This document shows, piece by piece, positions 52,600-63,171 of a stretch of DNA of 64,000 nt. The DNA comes from Lepidostoma basale (taxonomy: Eukaryota; Arthropoda; Insecta; Trichoptera; Lepidostomatidae): contig JAHDVF020000457.1 in the NCBI GenBank assembly GCA_022606425.2, forward strand, positions 558,001 to 622,000, written 5' to 3'. Every line of letters begins with the position of its first letter. Positions within the stretch are counted from its first letter, which is position 1. The position numbers were made by a program, and so were the translations under genes. The notes beneath the pieces are model-generated. The model saw only the letters and a program-made list of their open reading frames with translations, was not told the origin of the DNA and ran no database searches.

Positions 52600-52905
52600 A
52601 AATCTGTTTATTTTCTAAAAAGATATTACAAACAACAATTATATTTAAGGCATCTAAGGGAACAGGTAAAAGATAAAATATATAATACACGGAACGTATG
52701 AGAGATGGTTCGACATTAGGAATACAAGATACTCTCCAAAGTCAAGAGTATTTGTCTTCTGAACGTACTTTCACGAATATGAAAGGCGTCGATCTCCGAA
52801 GCGATCATATTCAGCAGTTTGATTGCTCTCCCCACCGGCATCACCAGAGGGAGGTTGGTATTAGGTTCGAGCCTGGCCACGACCAGATTTATTCTTCATA
52901 ATAAT
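52600..52905 (-). pseudogene. Jockey/CR1-like C-terminus
   Basis: Nucleotide similarity to 50085-50330: minus strand has FTNMKG-equivalent region reading KLLNMIASEIDAFHIRESTF-like residues and the 3' end CAAATCTGTTTATTTTC. Plus-strand frame is a shadow. Confidence 0.65.
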
Positions 52906-52974
52906 GAGCTATTTTCTGCTCATATTGAAGATTGTAAAATAAATTCTAATATCATTGATTTAAACCTTTCATTT

Positions 52975-53065
52975 TAGTCTTGATAATGACTTAGAAGAGC
53001 GAAACATGTCATTCCATTAAAAAAGTAAACTTCTAGAAGACAGATGTTTTCATTTATAATAATTA
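52975..53065 (+). mobile_element. Penelope-type end, family E
   Basis: CTTGATAATGACTTAGAAGA, GCGAAACATGTCATTCC, then AACTTCTAGAAGACAGATGT. Core has G8 to A (TGATAAT), GAAACATGTC intact. Confidence 0.45.
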
Positions 53066-53540
53066 TTATATTTTAGTAATGTCTATATTATCGTGTACAT
53101 ACTCGTAATACAAGTTAGTGGCTTTGTTATTTTACTTTATTTATTTTCTTAACTAGGAACCATTACATATTACTCCATGAATAAAATACAATCAATACAC
53201 CATAAAGTTTATGTTATATAGAATGTTGGTAAGGTTCTGTTTATATAATATTATAATATATTTATGAAAGCATAAGAACTGTTTGGCATTGGAACTCTTT
53301 TGTAAATTCATCTGATGCTCGAAGAAACGAACAATGACAAAAGAAACCCATATACGGATATTCATTCGGTGCCTTTATTTTTATTTAGTTTCAAAAGATT
53401 TTTTTTTTATATATTACATATCTGATTTTTCTTTCGTAACATAATTGCAACTGTAGCTAATTTTCAGAGTAAAATTGAAAGAAACTGACGTGATGGAAGG
53501 AGAAAAAAATCAATGCCATAAAACCTTGGAAAATTATTAA
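53066..53540. other. AT-rich stretch, no gene seen
   Basis: Nothing recognised apart from one TACTCGTA at 53100. Confidence 0.35.
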
Positions 53541-53544
53541 GTTA

Positions 53545-53870
53545 TAGCACAAAATGCATATCCGACAGCGATCAGCATAGATTGTTTTACCTACTGGCCG
53601 CCAGAACCAACCTGCCTCTGGTGACACCGTTGAAAAGAGCAATTAATCTGCTGAACGCGCTCTCCTCGGAGATCGACGTCTTTCATATTAGTAAAAGTAC
53701 GTTCAGAAGGCAAATGTTCTTAATTCTGGAGAGTATCTTGTCTTCCCAATGTCAAACTATCTTTCATGCGTTTTTGGTAGTATACTATACACAATATATC
53801 ATTTTACCTGTTCTAAATAGATTCCTTAAAAAAATGTTCTGTAATGTCTATTGATAAAATAAACTGATTT
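53545..53870 (+). pseudogene. Jockey/CR1-like C-terminus
   Basis: YPTAISID-region, then an open frame LFYLLAARTNLPLVTPLKRA, INLLNALSSEIDVFHISKST, FRRQMFLILESILSS; 3' end ATTGATAAAATAAACTGATTTGATT. Best-preserved of three copies. Confidence 0.75.
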
Positions 53871-53923
53871 GATTATTTAGAGTTGTTACATCCATAGTAA
53901 AAATAGTCATGATGTTGTCTAAC

Positions 53924-54116
53924 CTCGATCAAATAAATCAAATATTGAATGTCGGCCATGTGAGGAGTCAGAGAAATCGACGCGCGTGCATGACACGATG
54001 TATGAATGTTGAGGAGTCGAGAGAAATTTGTCAGGAAAGAAAAGTGTGGTAGTCCATTCTTTCTGCCTACCCCTTTGGGGAGACGGCGTGATGGTTAGTT
54101 AGTTAGTTAGTTAGTT
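53924..54116 (+). pseudogene. RTE-G 3' end with long GTTA tail
   Basis: DQINQILNVGHVRSQRNRRA, CMTRCMNVEESREICQERKV, then CCCCTTTGGGGAGACGGCGT and GATGGTTAGTTAGTTAGTTA. Tail has about five GTTA units. Confidence 0.85.
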
Positions 54117-55025
54117 AATTTAAAGAACGTAGTAGAAAAAAAAGTTGGTACTTATTAAAAAAATCAGGATTATTAGACCTGGAAGAATATGGGCGTGCTT
54201 TGAGAGAGGCATACGTTAAGCAGTAGACGACAGACAGCTCATAAGTTAGTAAGTGTAAACATGGTATATAGAATTCACGCTGTGAAATATAATCGAAAAC
54301 TCGTGAAATAAACGTTCGTGTATTGGCTGCTAAAAATAATAGCGACGTAGGAGAGAACTTGTCATGGAATCCATAGAAAGATCTGCCACCCGACCGTAAA
54401 GTTATCTGTCAGCCGCGGATGTGACAAGTGTGTACCTATATTGTGTCGGCTTATTTTGCCTCGCCTGCATTATATGAAGGTACTGCAGTCTTCCGCGCGA
54501 CTGGAATACATTATTCTCGCGCGGATCCCAGCTGAGCGCCGGCATATTGTAATTTTTCAATTTCACGTTTTCATTTGAAATTTATATCCGACACTTAATA
54601 ATGAATGCCGCGAATCCGGCCCGAAATAGATATCATGAAAAGGAAAGCGCATACCGCCTTATATTATAGATGAGCTAGCGACTTTCGTTTACGACTCGTG
54701 TTGGATGATAAATTCCTTGGTGCTTACAAGCTTACAAATTTATTTATGAAAATATATTTGTGTCACAACCATTAAATTGCGTTTATGGTTTCCGTTAAAG
54801 CTAAGTTTTTAAATCTGGAAATTAATACGAGGATATTACTTTAAATAAACTAGTTTTCGGATAAAACGGACAAATGACAGCATACTTGGTAAGGTCAATA
54901 TGACGAGTGTTGAGTCATTATTCAGCGACAACTGCGCTGGGCTGGTCTTTTCATAAGAATGCCTGTTAATGAAGGTGGTTATTAAGGGGATATTCTAGTG
55001 TAGAAATTTAAAAAAATATTTTTTT
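54117..55025. other. GC-rich island, no gene recognised
   Basis: 54340-54560 is GC-richer (ATTCTCGCGCGGATCCCAGC at 54512). No frame above 60 codons. Possible unique regulatory or exon sequence. Confidence 0.35.
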
Positions 55026-55029
55026 CAGA

Positions 55030-55245
55030 CAAATCAGACAGCGAAAAAGGGACTGGTACGATCATGTTCAAATAATGGACTTCACCAGACTCCCCTATAT
55101 TGCATTGCATAATCAACCTCATAGGACTCGTCCTCGTGGAAGACCTCCTAAAAGATGGAAGGACAGCTGGGAATCTACCTCACAGGAGCAAGTCTCTGGA
55201 TAACAGACCACATAGGTCTACAATAAGGAAGAAGAAGAAGAATAG
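55030..55245 (+). pseudogene. RTE-like C-terminus, family E1
   Basis: RQRKRDWYDHVQIMDFTRLP, TRPRGRPPKRWKDSWESTSQ then ATAAGGAAGAAGAAGAAGAA. Very close to 7033-7310. Confidence 0.8.
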
Positions 55246-55249
55246 GAAC

Positions 55250-55565
55250 ATTTTTTAAGAGTGCTCTCCGGGGAAGAGTACGGAAGAGTAAAAAACTCTT
55301 TTGTACCAACAAATCATTAGAAATCGTCTTCATGGAAGGTCGAAAATTGTATGAGGCTGAGATCGCTGGTTGAGAAAATGTAATTAAAACGCGATCGAAA
55401 CACAAAGCACAGAGTGATACCGATTTACTCCAAATTTGGCAAAGAGCTTCTTTATATCTGAGTATCGCATGACGTAGGTTTTTTTGAATTTTTTTGTTTA
55501 ACTATTTAAAAAATATATACTGTACTGTTGTAATTTTAATTTACTGATGAAATATCAATAAATAA
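55250..55565. other. No gene recognised
   Basis: A 76-codon minus frame (55175-55405) overlaps the preceding element and is a shadow. Confidence 0.35.
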
Positions 55566-55609
55566 ATTATGAAGAATTGGATGTTAAAAACAATTTTTAG
55601 TTTTTTTTA

Positions 55610-55754
55610 TATAGCGCCCGAAAAAACGAAAGGAGAGCCATCAGGAAACGGTGGCAGTTCCACTACCAATGTCTTACTATGCTCTAGATGCCCCATAGTG
55701 TGTGTGGCCAGAATTGAACTATTTAATCACATGAGGATCCACAACCGCAAATGA
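55610..55754 (+). pseudogene. C2H2 zinc-finger tail, probably retrotransposon-derived
   Basis: The last codons read NVLLCSRCPIVCVARIELFN and HMRIHNRK before a stop: C-x2-C-x12-H-x3-H. A single C2H2 finger followed by a stop, after a loose KTKGEPSGNGG linker, matches the fingers found at the C-terminus of some insect and vertebrate non-LTR ORFs (C..C.R.C.SRIGL..H.R.H). No upstream reverse transcriptase is seen. A host zinc-finger exon is less likely. Confidence 0.6.
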
Positions 55755-55759
55755 TAGGA

Positions 55760-56570
55760 CAGCCGACGATTATGATGACAATAAAAATAGTAAAACTAGA
55801 GAAAGAACATAATTTTGTTTTGAACGAAAAATTAAACTTCATTCTGGGCCTAGAGTGCTACAGTTTATGCTTTTGTAGAATTAATTTAAAATAAGAGGTT
55901 AACTGATATACGTTATTTGATTACTTTAAAAAATAACCGTGAATCAAATAATATTCACGTGAAAACATTTATATAATTTTATCAGTTAATAAAATCAATA
56001 AATCAAAATTTTCATAGCGGAATCATAAATCATGAAATAAGCAAAAATATTTAAGTAAGAGCGAGATTGTTGGCTTTCAATTTTGTGTATAACTAGGAAA
56101 CGTATTTACTTTAGGTGTATTAATACCCTGATATGGTACATATATTATATCGGCGAACTCCTTTCACTGAGTAAACACTTCAGGCTCTATAATATTACAC
56201 CTACACATGTTTGTACATACATATTTGAACGTTTCCATGTCTCATAGAGTAAACCGTTTTCAAATGGGTATGTACTCAGTACGTAAGTAAATATAATGTA
56301 AATGCTAATTATCATTAAGTTCTAAATATTATTATAAAAATACCAACACGATTTTGAACCGTTGGAAGTTCCTACAGTTATATCAACGTATTTTCTTTTG
56401 ACAGCATTAAGAAAAACTCATCCAGTCTAATGTGATGTTTTTTGAAAAGAAAAAAAGAAGAAGAAGATGAAGATTATAATTATTTTTTTACTATGTATTA
56501 ATGAATCAATACATATAAAGTGTTCTAATAACTGATTTAAAATATTATGAACATAATAATGAAAGGATAT
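55760..56570. other. AT-rich stretch, no gene seen
   Basis: GGAAACGT at 56097 and ACGTTTCC at 56230 are short inverted ends about 140 bp apart; insufficient to call an element. Confidence 0.3.
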
Positions 56571-56645
56571 TTAACCTCTTTACCGAGCGGGACGTATATA
56601 TACGTCCAATGTACAAAGTGTTGACTGCGGGTAAGACGTTTTTTT
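56571..56645 (+). mobile_element. Possible piggyBac-like terminus
   Basis: TTAACCTCTTTACCGAGCGG followed by GACGTATATATACGTCC (palindromic) resembles insect piggyBac-type ends with TTAA target and a subterminal palindrome. No second end found. Confidence 0.3.
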
Positions 56646-56810
56646 ACGTTTTCAAAATATATGTGGGCTGATTTCTTATTCTTATTTCAACAATAATAGT
56701 AAATATTTTAAAATTAAATGTATTATCAATTTATACTGATTTAAATTTTTCAAATATTTATTGTGTTTTGAACAATTATATTAAACTACATATAAAATAA
56801 TCAACATGAA

Positions 56811-57210
56811 TGAAAACGTTTGTTTTCTAGAAGTTTTATTATATTTTGTTAGTAATTAATATGAATGAAAACGTTTGTCTTATAGAAGTTTGTTTAAATT
56901 TTAGACGAAATGACATGTTTCAGCATTATTAAATATGATATTCGCCTTAGAAGATAATGAAACATTTCATTCCATCTTGAATACAATATAATAAAACTCC
57001 TAGCGAACAGACTTTCCATTCATATTTATTATTAAATATGCATTTTAACATCATTGTTCCAGAAACAATAATTATTTTGTGCGGATAACATGTTTTACCT
57101 TACCAAGGTATTATCAAATGTCTATATTTGATAATGCTTTAGCAAGGCGAAACATGTAATTCTAATAAAATATGATATCTAGAAAACAGACGTATTATTT
57201 TGTATTAATT
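56811..57210. mobile_element. Two consecutive family E foldbacks
   Basis: First (about 56858-57030): ATGAATGAAAACGTTTGTCT and its counterpart AACAGACTTTCCATTCAT, with eroded ACATGTTTC and GAAACATTTC motifs. Second (57080-57210): minus AACATGTTTTACC and plus GCAAGGCGAAACATGTAATT then GATATCTAGAAAACAGACGT. A direct partial repeat precedes them at 56811. All without coding sequence. Confidence 0.5.
57127..57162 (+). ncRNA. Hammerhead-like motif, family E
   Basis: TTTGATAATGCTTTAGCAAG, GCGAAACATGTA: stem II GC/GC weak, core TTGATAA deviates at C3 and G8; probably inactive. Confidence 0.3.
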
Positions 57211-57245
57211 ATTAAATATTGAATTGACGAGGAATATTTGCTTAC

Positions 57246-57370
57246 GCAACTAAGGAATTGTTGAGGATTCGGTTCAATAATGTGAGATCTCGCAGGTTCT
57301 CTCGGCCTGGTTTTGACAGGTCCTCCATTTTGCGGGGAAGCGACGTGATAAACAGCGTTCACGACTGTAC
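57246..57370 (-). other. Candidate host exon disrupted at its edge by hAT
   Basis: Minus strand: TCTTAG then GTACAGTCG, open for 41 codons (TVVNAVYHVASPQNGGPVKT, RPREPARSHIIEPNPQQFLS, C), then GTAAGC, a good donor. It is GC-rich against AT-rich flanks. The acceptor TCTTAG lies inside the hAT target duplication, so each copy of the duplication carries it. No family recognised. A retrotransposon piece remains possible. Confidence 0.35.
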
Positions 57371-58021
57371 CTAAGACAGTGGTCGACAATCTTTGGCCCC
57401 TGAGCCAGATGCGGTTCTTTGGCTACTAGAGTGTTCTTCTTCCAAAAATGACGTCCCTAAAACACATTATTAATTTTAAATTTAATAGTATTCTGTATAC
57501 ATGTTGCGTAAGTGTAACAATACGCCGAGCCATTGTGTTTTTAAATTATTCGAGAAGATGTCTCTGTAAGCAAGAAATTGACATTTTAATAAATAAAAAA
57601 AACGTTGGGTGCAGATGTGTCACATTTCTGAGAGTTTCAACATTTATTTTCATTTATATACTCCGTAAAGGTGAGTCTACCATTGTTTATTAATTTATGA
57701 TTGATATTTTTTGTAATGATTGCAAAAATTGAATAAAATATGAATAAAATCCACAAATAAACTTACATATTTTTAAAATTATTTTTCTAATTTTAGTATA
57801 AAACTATTTTTACTTTTGAATTTGGAAAAATCATGCATTTAAAGGTTAACATAACTATTGTAAAATTCTGAAATCATTTCTGTAATAAATAATAACAATA
57901 CACAAATCTGATTTACCTAAATATTTTTTATAACTTAAAAGCTTTGGTTCAAATTAAACAAATAAAGTTTTAATTTAAACACATATTTTTAAGCACATAT
58001 TTTTTTTTAATTTTATTTATT

Positions 58022-58485
58022 TATTAAAAAACCCAATTGGGTTATATGGTTACATTTTTTGATCTTACTATTAATTATGTATTGTTTCAGATAATTTTTA
58101 TATTGAGTTGTAGTGAGATTCCTTGTGTCTTTTGGTAGTTCATTGTAAAGTTTCAGTCCATTGTTCAATATCCTTGATTGTCCTGTCTTAGTTCGTGCAA
58201 TCGGTAAGTGATATCTGTCACAATTCCTGGTCCAGTGTCTGTGTATGTCTGAATTTTTAGTTAATTTGTAGGTGCTGTCTGTGTCTTTTCCATGGTCACT
58301 CTGTGTACAATTTTTAAGGTCTCATATTTGGTCAGGTCTGATATGTCCATTTGTTTTGTTTGTCTGTAAACTTGTATGGTTGGGGTAAGGTAGTCAATGT
58401 TATATGCTAATTTTATTATTTTATTTTGTTGTCTTTGGAGTCTGGAGATGTCCTTTTGGTTTCCTGTCCCCCAGAAGGGAATCAT
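58022..58485 (-). pseudogene. Non-LTR retrotransposon C-terminus inside hAT
   Basis: Open frame MIPFWGTGNQKDISRLQRQQ, NKIIKLAYNIDYLTPTIQVY, RQTKQMDISDLTKYETLKIV, HRV; after a 1-bp shift near 58290 come KLTKNSDIHRHWTRNCDRYH, LPIARTKTGQSRILNNGLKL and YNELPKDTRNLTTTQYKNYL. Layout (WG......+..LQ..A+R, then R......P.........G...+N.LP) is that of Jockey/I/CR1-type ORF2 ends. Different family from 50085. Confidence 0.8.
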
Positions 58486-58654
58486 ATATGTCAGTCGGTA
58501 TAGTATGATGAATAATTATAATTCAGTGTACGTGTTTGAAACGATTTACAAATACAAGGTTCTCGTATATTAGTTTGTATTTCAACACAAAAAAATACAT
58601 TTCTCAATAACCCCTTAATTTCGAGTTAAGCATTATCTACAATTATTACGCGGG

Positions 58655-58820
58655 AGATGCCTATTGGTGGCGATGAGGTTAGCAACCCATTATACCCAGT
58701 CTCCCGCGGGGGCGAAAAGAGAAGGTTGGAGTGCCGTATCGGTTAAAGTGTGGCAGTCCATTCTTTCTGTCTACCCCTTCGAGGAGACGGCGTGATTGTT
58801 AGTTAGTTAGTTAGTTACAA
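58655..58820 (+). mobile_element. SINE-like element with GTTA tail
   Basis: GGCGATGAGGTTAGCAACCC, GGGGCGAAAAGAGAAGGTTG, AAGTGTGGCAGTCCATTCTT, ACGGCGTGATTGTTAGTTAG with four GTTA units. Confidence 0.65.
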
Positions 58821-58859
58821 TTATTAAAAAATACTTTTATATTTTGTTTTTACAACACT

Positions 58860-59150
58860 TTTTTTTGTTTTATGGAACCGACTGGTTTCGTTCACCCCAA
58901 AGCATCGCCAGGGTGACAGAAGCTTTCCAATTGATAGTCAAAAAATGTGTAAAAGTGGATAAAGTTTATGTAACCCTGACGAAGCTCAGCCGGGAGCGAA
59001 AACGGTTGGCTCGTTAAAAAAAAGGGTTGTAGAAACAAAATATAAATGTTAATTTTGGTATTTGAAATTTCATGGTAGAAGTTCATTCTAATTATTGAAA
59101 ATATATATTTTAAATGTGCATGTTCGACCGGTTTCGGCAAATCGACACTT
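58860..59150. mobile_element. Cluster of family D and C Penelope-type ends
   Basis: Minus motif 58873-58917 (CTGGCGA core, CGAAACCAGTCGG), plus motif 58971-59012, and a minus GCCGAAACCGGTCG at about 59125-59139. Phrase TTGATAGTCAAAAAATGTGT at 58931 is shared with 51350. Confidence 0.5.
58971..59012 (+). ncRNA. Hammerhead-like motif, family D
   Basis: Core CTGACGA perfect, extra A, stem II GCTC-AGCCGG-GAGC, then GAAAACGGTT: GAAA kept, palindrome ACCGGT changed to AACGGT. Stem I ACCC/GGCT partly paired. Confidence 0.45.
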
Positions 59151-59559
59151 AAAAAAACTTTTTTTTTTATAATTTTCATTAAAAATAAAAGTGTTTTTAA
59201 ATTATGATGATTAGGTAATTAGAATGTTTACCCAAACTATTATTATATTAAATGTTTATTACTCCTTTTTTAAATCTGTGGAATAATTATCTATATTACT
59301 GTATTTGTGTATAAATATGTGTGAAAACAAAATACGAAAGTGTTCTAAATTATTTAAAAAATAAAATCGTTGTACTGCTGATATTGGGATCTTTTGAGTT
59401 ATAAGTTTGCCGACCACTGACCTAAGACATTTCATGCTGCATTGAATTTTTCCATTAGGATAACGCGAAAAGATTTAAGACGGCACCTGACTCAAAGCAA
59501 TTTCTCGTAAATATTTCAGTCAAATTTCTGAAAATAGAATTACGGACGCGCCTACTTGA

Positions 59560-59860
59560 TTTGGTAGGTTCGGACATATAAAGCGCATGGATAGAAAAAT
59601 AATGGTTAAGAAAGTATACATTTACGATGTAAATGGAGTACGGAATTGTGGTAGACCGAAAAAAACACGGCATGACCAAATTAATCAAATTTTAAAAGTT
59701 GGTCATATTAGAAGACGGAAGAATCGAGGTGCGTGTATGTCTCGTTTTATGAATGTGGAGAAATCTAGATAGGTGTATCAGGAAAGAGTAGTGTGGCGGT
59801 CTATTCTCTTTGCCTTCACCGGCGGGAAAAACGGCGTGATGGTTTGTTTGTTTGTGTACT
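59560..59860 (+). pseudogene. RTE-G C-terminal fragment, GTTT tail
   Basis: FGHIKRMDRKIMVKKVYIYD, VNGVRNCGRPKKTRHDQINQ, ILKVGHIRRRKNRGACMSRF, MNVEKSR then a stop, VYQERVVWRSILFA, and a tail GATGGTTTGTTTGTTTGTGT. The tail unit has drifted to GTTT. Confidence 0.85.
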
Positions 59861-59864
59861 TGAA

Positions 59865-61440
59865 ATTTATAGTTTAGCAGTTTCGTTATGTATATCATAT
59901 AGAACGAAACTGTATACTTAGATTTTTTGCATTTTTAGTACACTACATTCAAATACACTACAAAAGTATTTAAAACTATTCACCGTTTAGATTTACTGTT
60001 AATAATTTATTTCGTTCCACGCTATGTGTATTATATAAATCATAACTCATCTCAGCTTAGGTAATCTTTGTGTAATAATAAGGTATACTCTTAGGTCGGG
60101 GGAGTGTAATTTATTGTTTAGACACTGATGTAATCTTCGAATGTGTAATTAATAGAAACCTTTAGGTTACACATCCTGGGATGAATTATACCAACCAGCA
60201 AGGGCGGCTTGTTTAGGGCCCTTAAACCTTCATTCGAACCGTAACTTTATGGGCAAAGTGTCACGCTCGCAGATCGCTTCGACGGATTAACCCCAATTAA
60301 TCGGGGGTCGCCAATTTATTTCTCCTTTAAACATTTCCTCACACCCTCCAAAGAACTTGTTTTACGTTTAAACTACCCATAACCCGTTTCCTGATGATAA
60401 AATGATGCATGTATATCCTAGTTTATTTATGGAGATAATTTATGACGGCCAACGCTGCTACGAAATCCAAATATTAAACAAAATAGTAACGTTGCCTGTA
60501 GATATTTAATTTCATTATAAAATATGTTTTTTTAGAGTTATACAAATTCAAAAAAAAAAAAAAAACACTTTAAAATAATGTTGATGTCTATGATTTTGGC
60601 TTTATTTAATAGATAATTTTATGCAATTATAGTTTAAAAATGATTTCGGGCATATGAGCGCAACGGCTAGCTCGAATGAAGCGCAATCGTGAAATCCAAT
60701 TTTCGATAATTGTCGTCTTTGTGGATGCGTTTTATCCACTAGAGTGTACGTGGTGCGAAAACGATCCATGGTCTTCTGAATAACTTACTCGGATGGACGA
60801 ATATGTCGACCGTATAATGGACGTAGTGTACGAGAAGTTTGGCGAACCGAACCATGATTTTCAAAATAAATTTGCATAAATTTGCAAGCACTGTTCTGAC
60901 GTAAATCTATTTATGGTAAAATGGCAAAACGTATTGACTACAAAATCAACTGTCAATTGCCAAATAGACAATCTGTAGAAACAATGTTGCCAGTTTAAAA
61001 ACCAAACCTCTAAAAAAAACATCCTATATAAGCTTTAATGAAAGAAGCATTTATTTTAATTTGTACATAAAAGTTTTTTTTTTAATATATGCCTTTTTAT
61101 ATGGTATTTCACTTCTGTGCACATTTAAGAAAAACCAAATGTTATTTCATCGAAAATTAAATTTCGTTCTAAACTGTTGATTTTGGGTCGATAACAGATA
61201 CTTACAATTTTAATTATTGTTTAAAAAAAACTAGGGTCATTAAAAACAACTCTAACTTGTAAACTAACTGTCAGAATATCATGAAATTTTGACATGTATC
61301 GTTTGAGATGATCCAGAAAACATATGGTTTTATCAAGAGTAATGCCATAAACGTGTCAGATTGTAGACTTATTGGGTAATGTTTTATAAATGTCTTTGAT
61401 GAGCAGAATAATATTGCCAATTTTTTTTAAAGAGTGATAT
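59865..61440. other. Mostly unique DNA, one GC-rich island
   Basis: 60145-60320 is GC-rich with short palindromes (GATTAACCCCAATTAATCGG at 60284). A poly-A of 15 lies at 60551. 60650-60850 is also moderately GC-rich. No gene recognised. Confidence 0.4.
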
Positions 61441-61445
61441 TAAGA

Positions 61446-61905
61446 ATTAATTGTATCTCAATAGAGACGAAGATGTAAATTATTTGGAAACAGAATATGG
61501 TGGTCGAGGCGTTTACAGGACTTATGACCTGTCATTGGTTGGGTTAAGCGATCGATTTATGTAATAGAACATACCCCATTCCGCCCTTCTTTCGAACACC
61601 ACGTCTGACAATTATTTTTGGAAGTTGTATATATGCTACTATATATTATACAACATTATACAACAATATTAGTTTTTATATAACAGGGGAATGTTGTATT
61701 ACATTAAGCGATCGCTTAACCCAACTAATGATAAGTCATAAGTCCTATAAACGCTTTCGACCATCATATTCTGTTTTCAGATAATTTACGCCTTCGTCTC
61801 TATTGAGATATAATTAATTCTTAATGATATAATTAATTCTGATTAATCCGTAATGGGTAAAATCCAGTATTTGTCTACAAGCATTTGTATACATTAAAAA
61901 AAGTG
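61446..61905. mobile_element. Foldback element M1, complete copy
   Basis: Left arm TAATTGTATCTCAATAGAGA, GGTCGAGGCGTTTACAGGAC, GGTTGGGTTAAGCGATCG (61448-61570) and right arm reverse complement (61690-61815). Beyond the right arm about 90 bp (AATGGGTAAAATCCAGTATT) belong to the family but have no left counterpart, so the element is asymmetric, as is the 2834 element. Noncoding. Confidence 0.8.
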
Positions 61906-62780
61906 ATGCTAATTGAATTTTTTTGAGAATTGGTTATATTTAACATTGGATAGTGTGGTCAAATCCACAATTTTGAGACTTAAAACAAATTGTTTTTTTT
62001 TTTCTTGAGCCATCAATAGGTTGACATAAATTTAAGTAATTTTGATTTTGTAAAATGCTTAGACAATCATTTATACAACAATTATCTATTCGTGTTAAAA
62101 AGCTGCTAATCATATATTATTTAAGAATAAAATAAACTTTCGTTCTGCGGCATATAAACTTGGGGAGGAATGTTGGGACATAAAAGTTAGAGAATGTTGC
62201 CATATGGACAATGTGTCTGAATTAAATTACATGTAGTAACACAGGTGAGTACGTAATATTCACGGCGCCACACGAAAGGGGTGACAAAAGTACGCGGTAT
62301 TCAGAAATCTTTAAGTCGTGCCGGAGTAATATGCGTCCTTATCCTTGATCCCGGAATCGGATCATTCCAGACATTCCCAGAGCATGCTCGTATAAATCAT
62401 GAGGCGTCCTGAGATTCCTGCGAGTTCCCGGGAGATTAAAGGCGATTGAGTGGGCGGGAAGGAGCTGGCCAAAGGAGAAAAGGTTTAATGAAAGCGCTCA
62501 TTGTACTGAGCTCGCCCAGCGGTTTGATACAAGAGATTCTTCAAATTACTTTGTTAATTATCGCGCAAGATGAAATAATTAAGAAATTAGCAGAAATGAA
62601 ATATCTCCATCGGACGATAGTCAGTGCAATTTGAGCCTTTTCTTATGAGATAAAAACCCTATATATTTTTGAATAATAAAAAAACATAAGAAGTTGGTTT
62701 TATAATAGAAAAGAAATATTTAGTTATGTTCATAATTAAATAATATAAATTAAATAATATAAAAATTCAAGAAAGGTTGA
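61906..62780. other. GC-rich island, no gene recognised
   Basis: 62262-62500 is GC-richer (GTGACAAAAGTACGCGGTAT, GAGTTCCCGGGAGATTAAAG). A 62-codon plus frame at 62446-62634 has no known motif. Could be conserved non-coding DNA. Confidence 0.35.
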
Positions 62781-62783
62781 TTG

Positions 62784-63171
<388 letters not shown>

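Larger units (their letters stand above)
57369..59427. mobile_element. hAT element with 8-bp TSD and nested insertions
   Basis: ACCTAAGA at 57369-57376 and 59420-59427 is an exact 8-bp duplication. Ends are CAGTGGTCGACAATCTTTGG (57377) and the complement of CAGTGGTCGGCAAACTTATA (ending 59419). CAGTG ends with an 8-bp target are diagnostic of hAT. Inside lie a LINE remnant, a GTTA-tailed SINE-like copy and several Penelope-type ends. No transposase recognised; an 81-codon frame at 57448-57693 has no hAT motif I can see. Confidence 0.9.
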
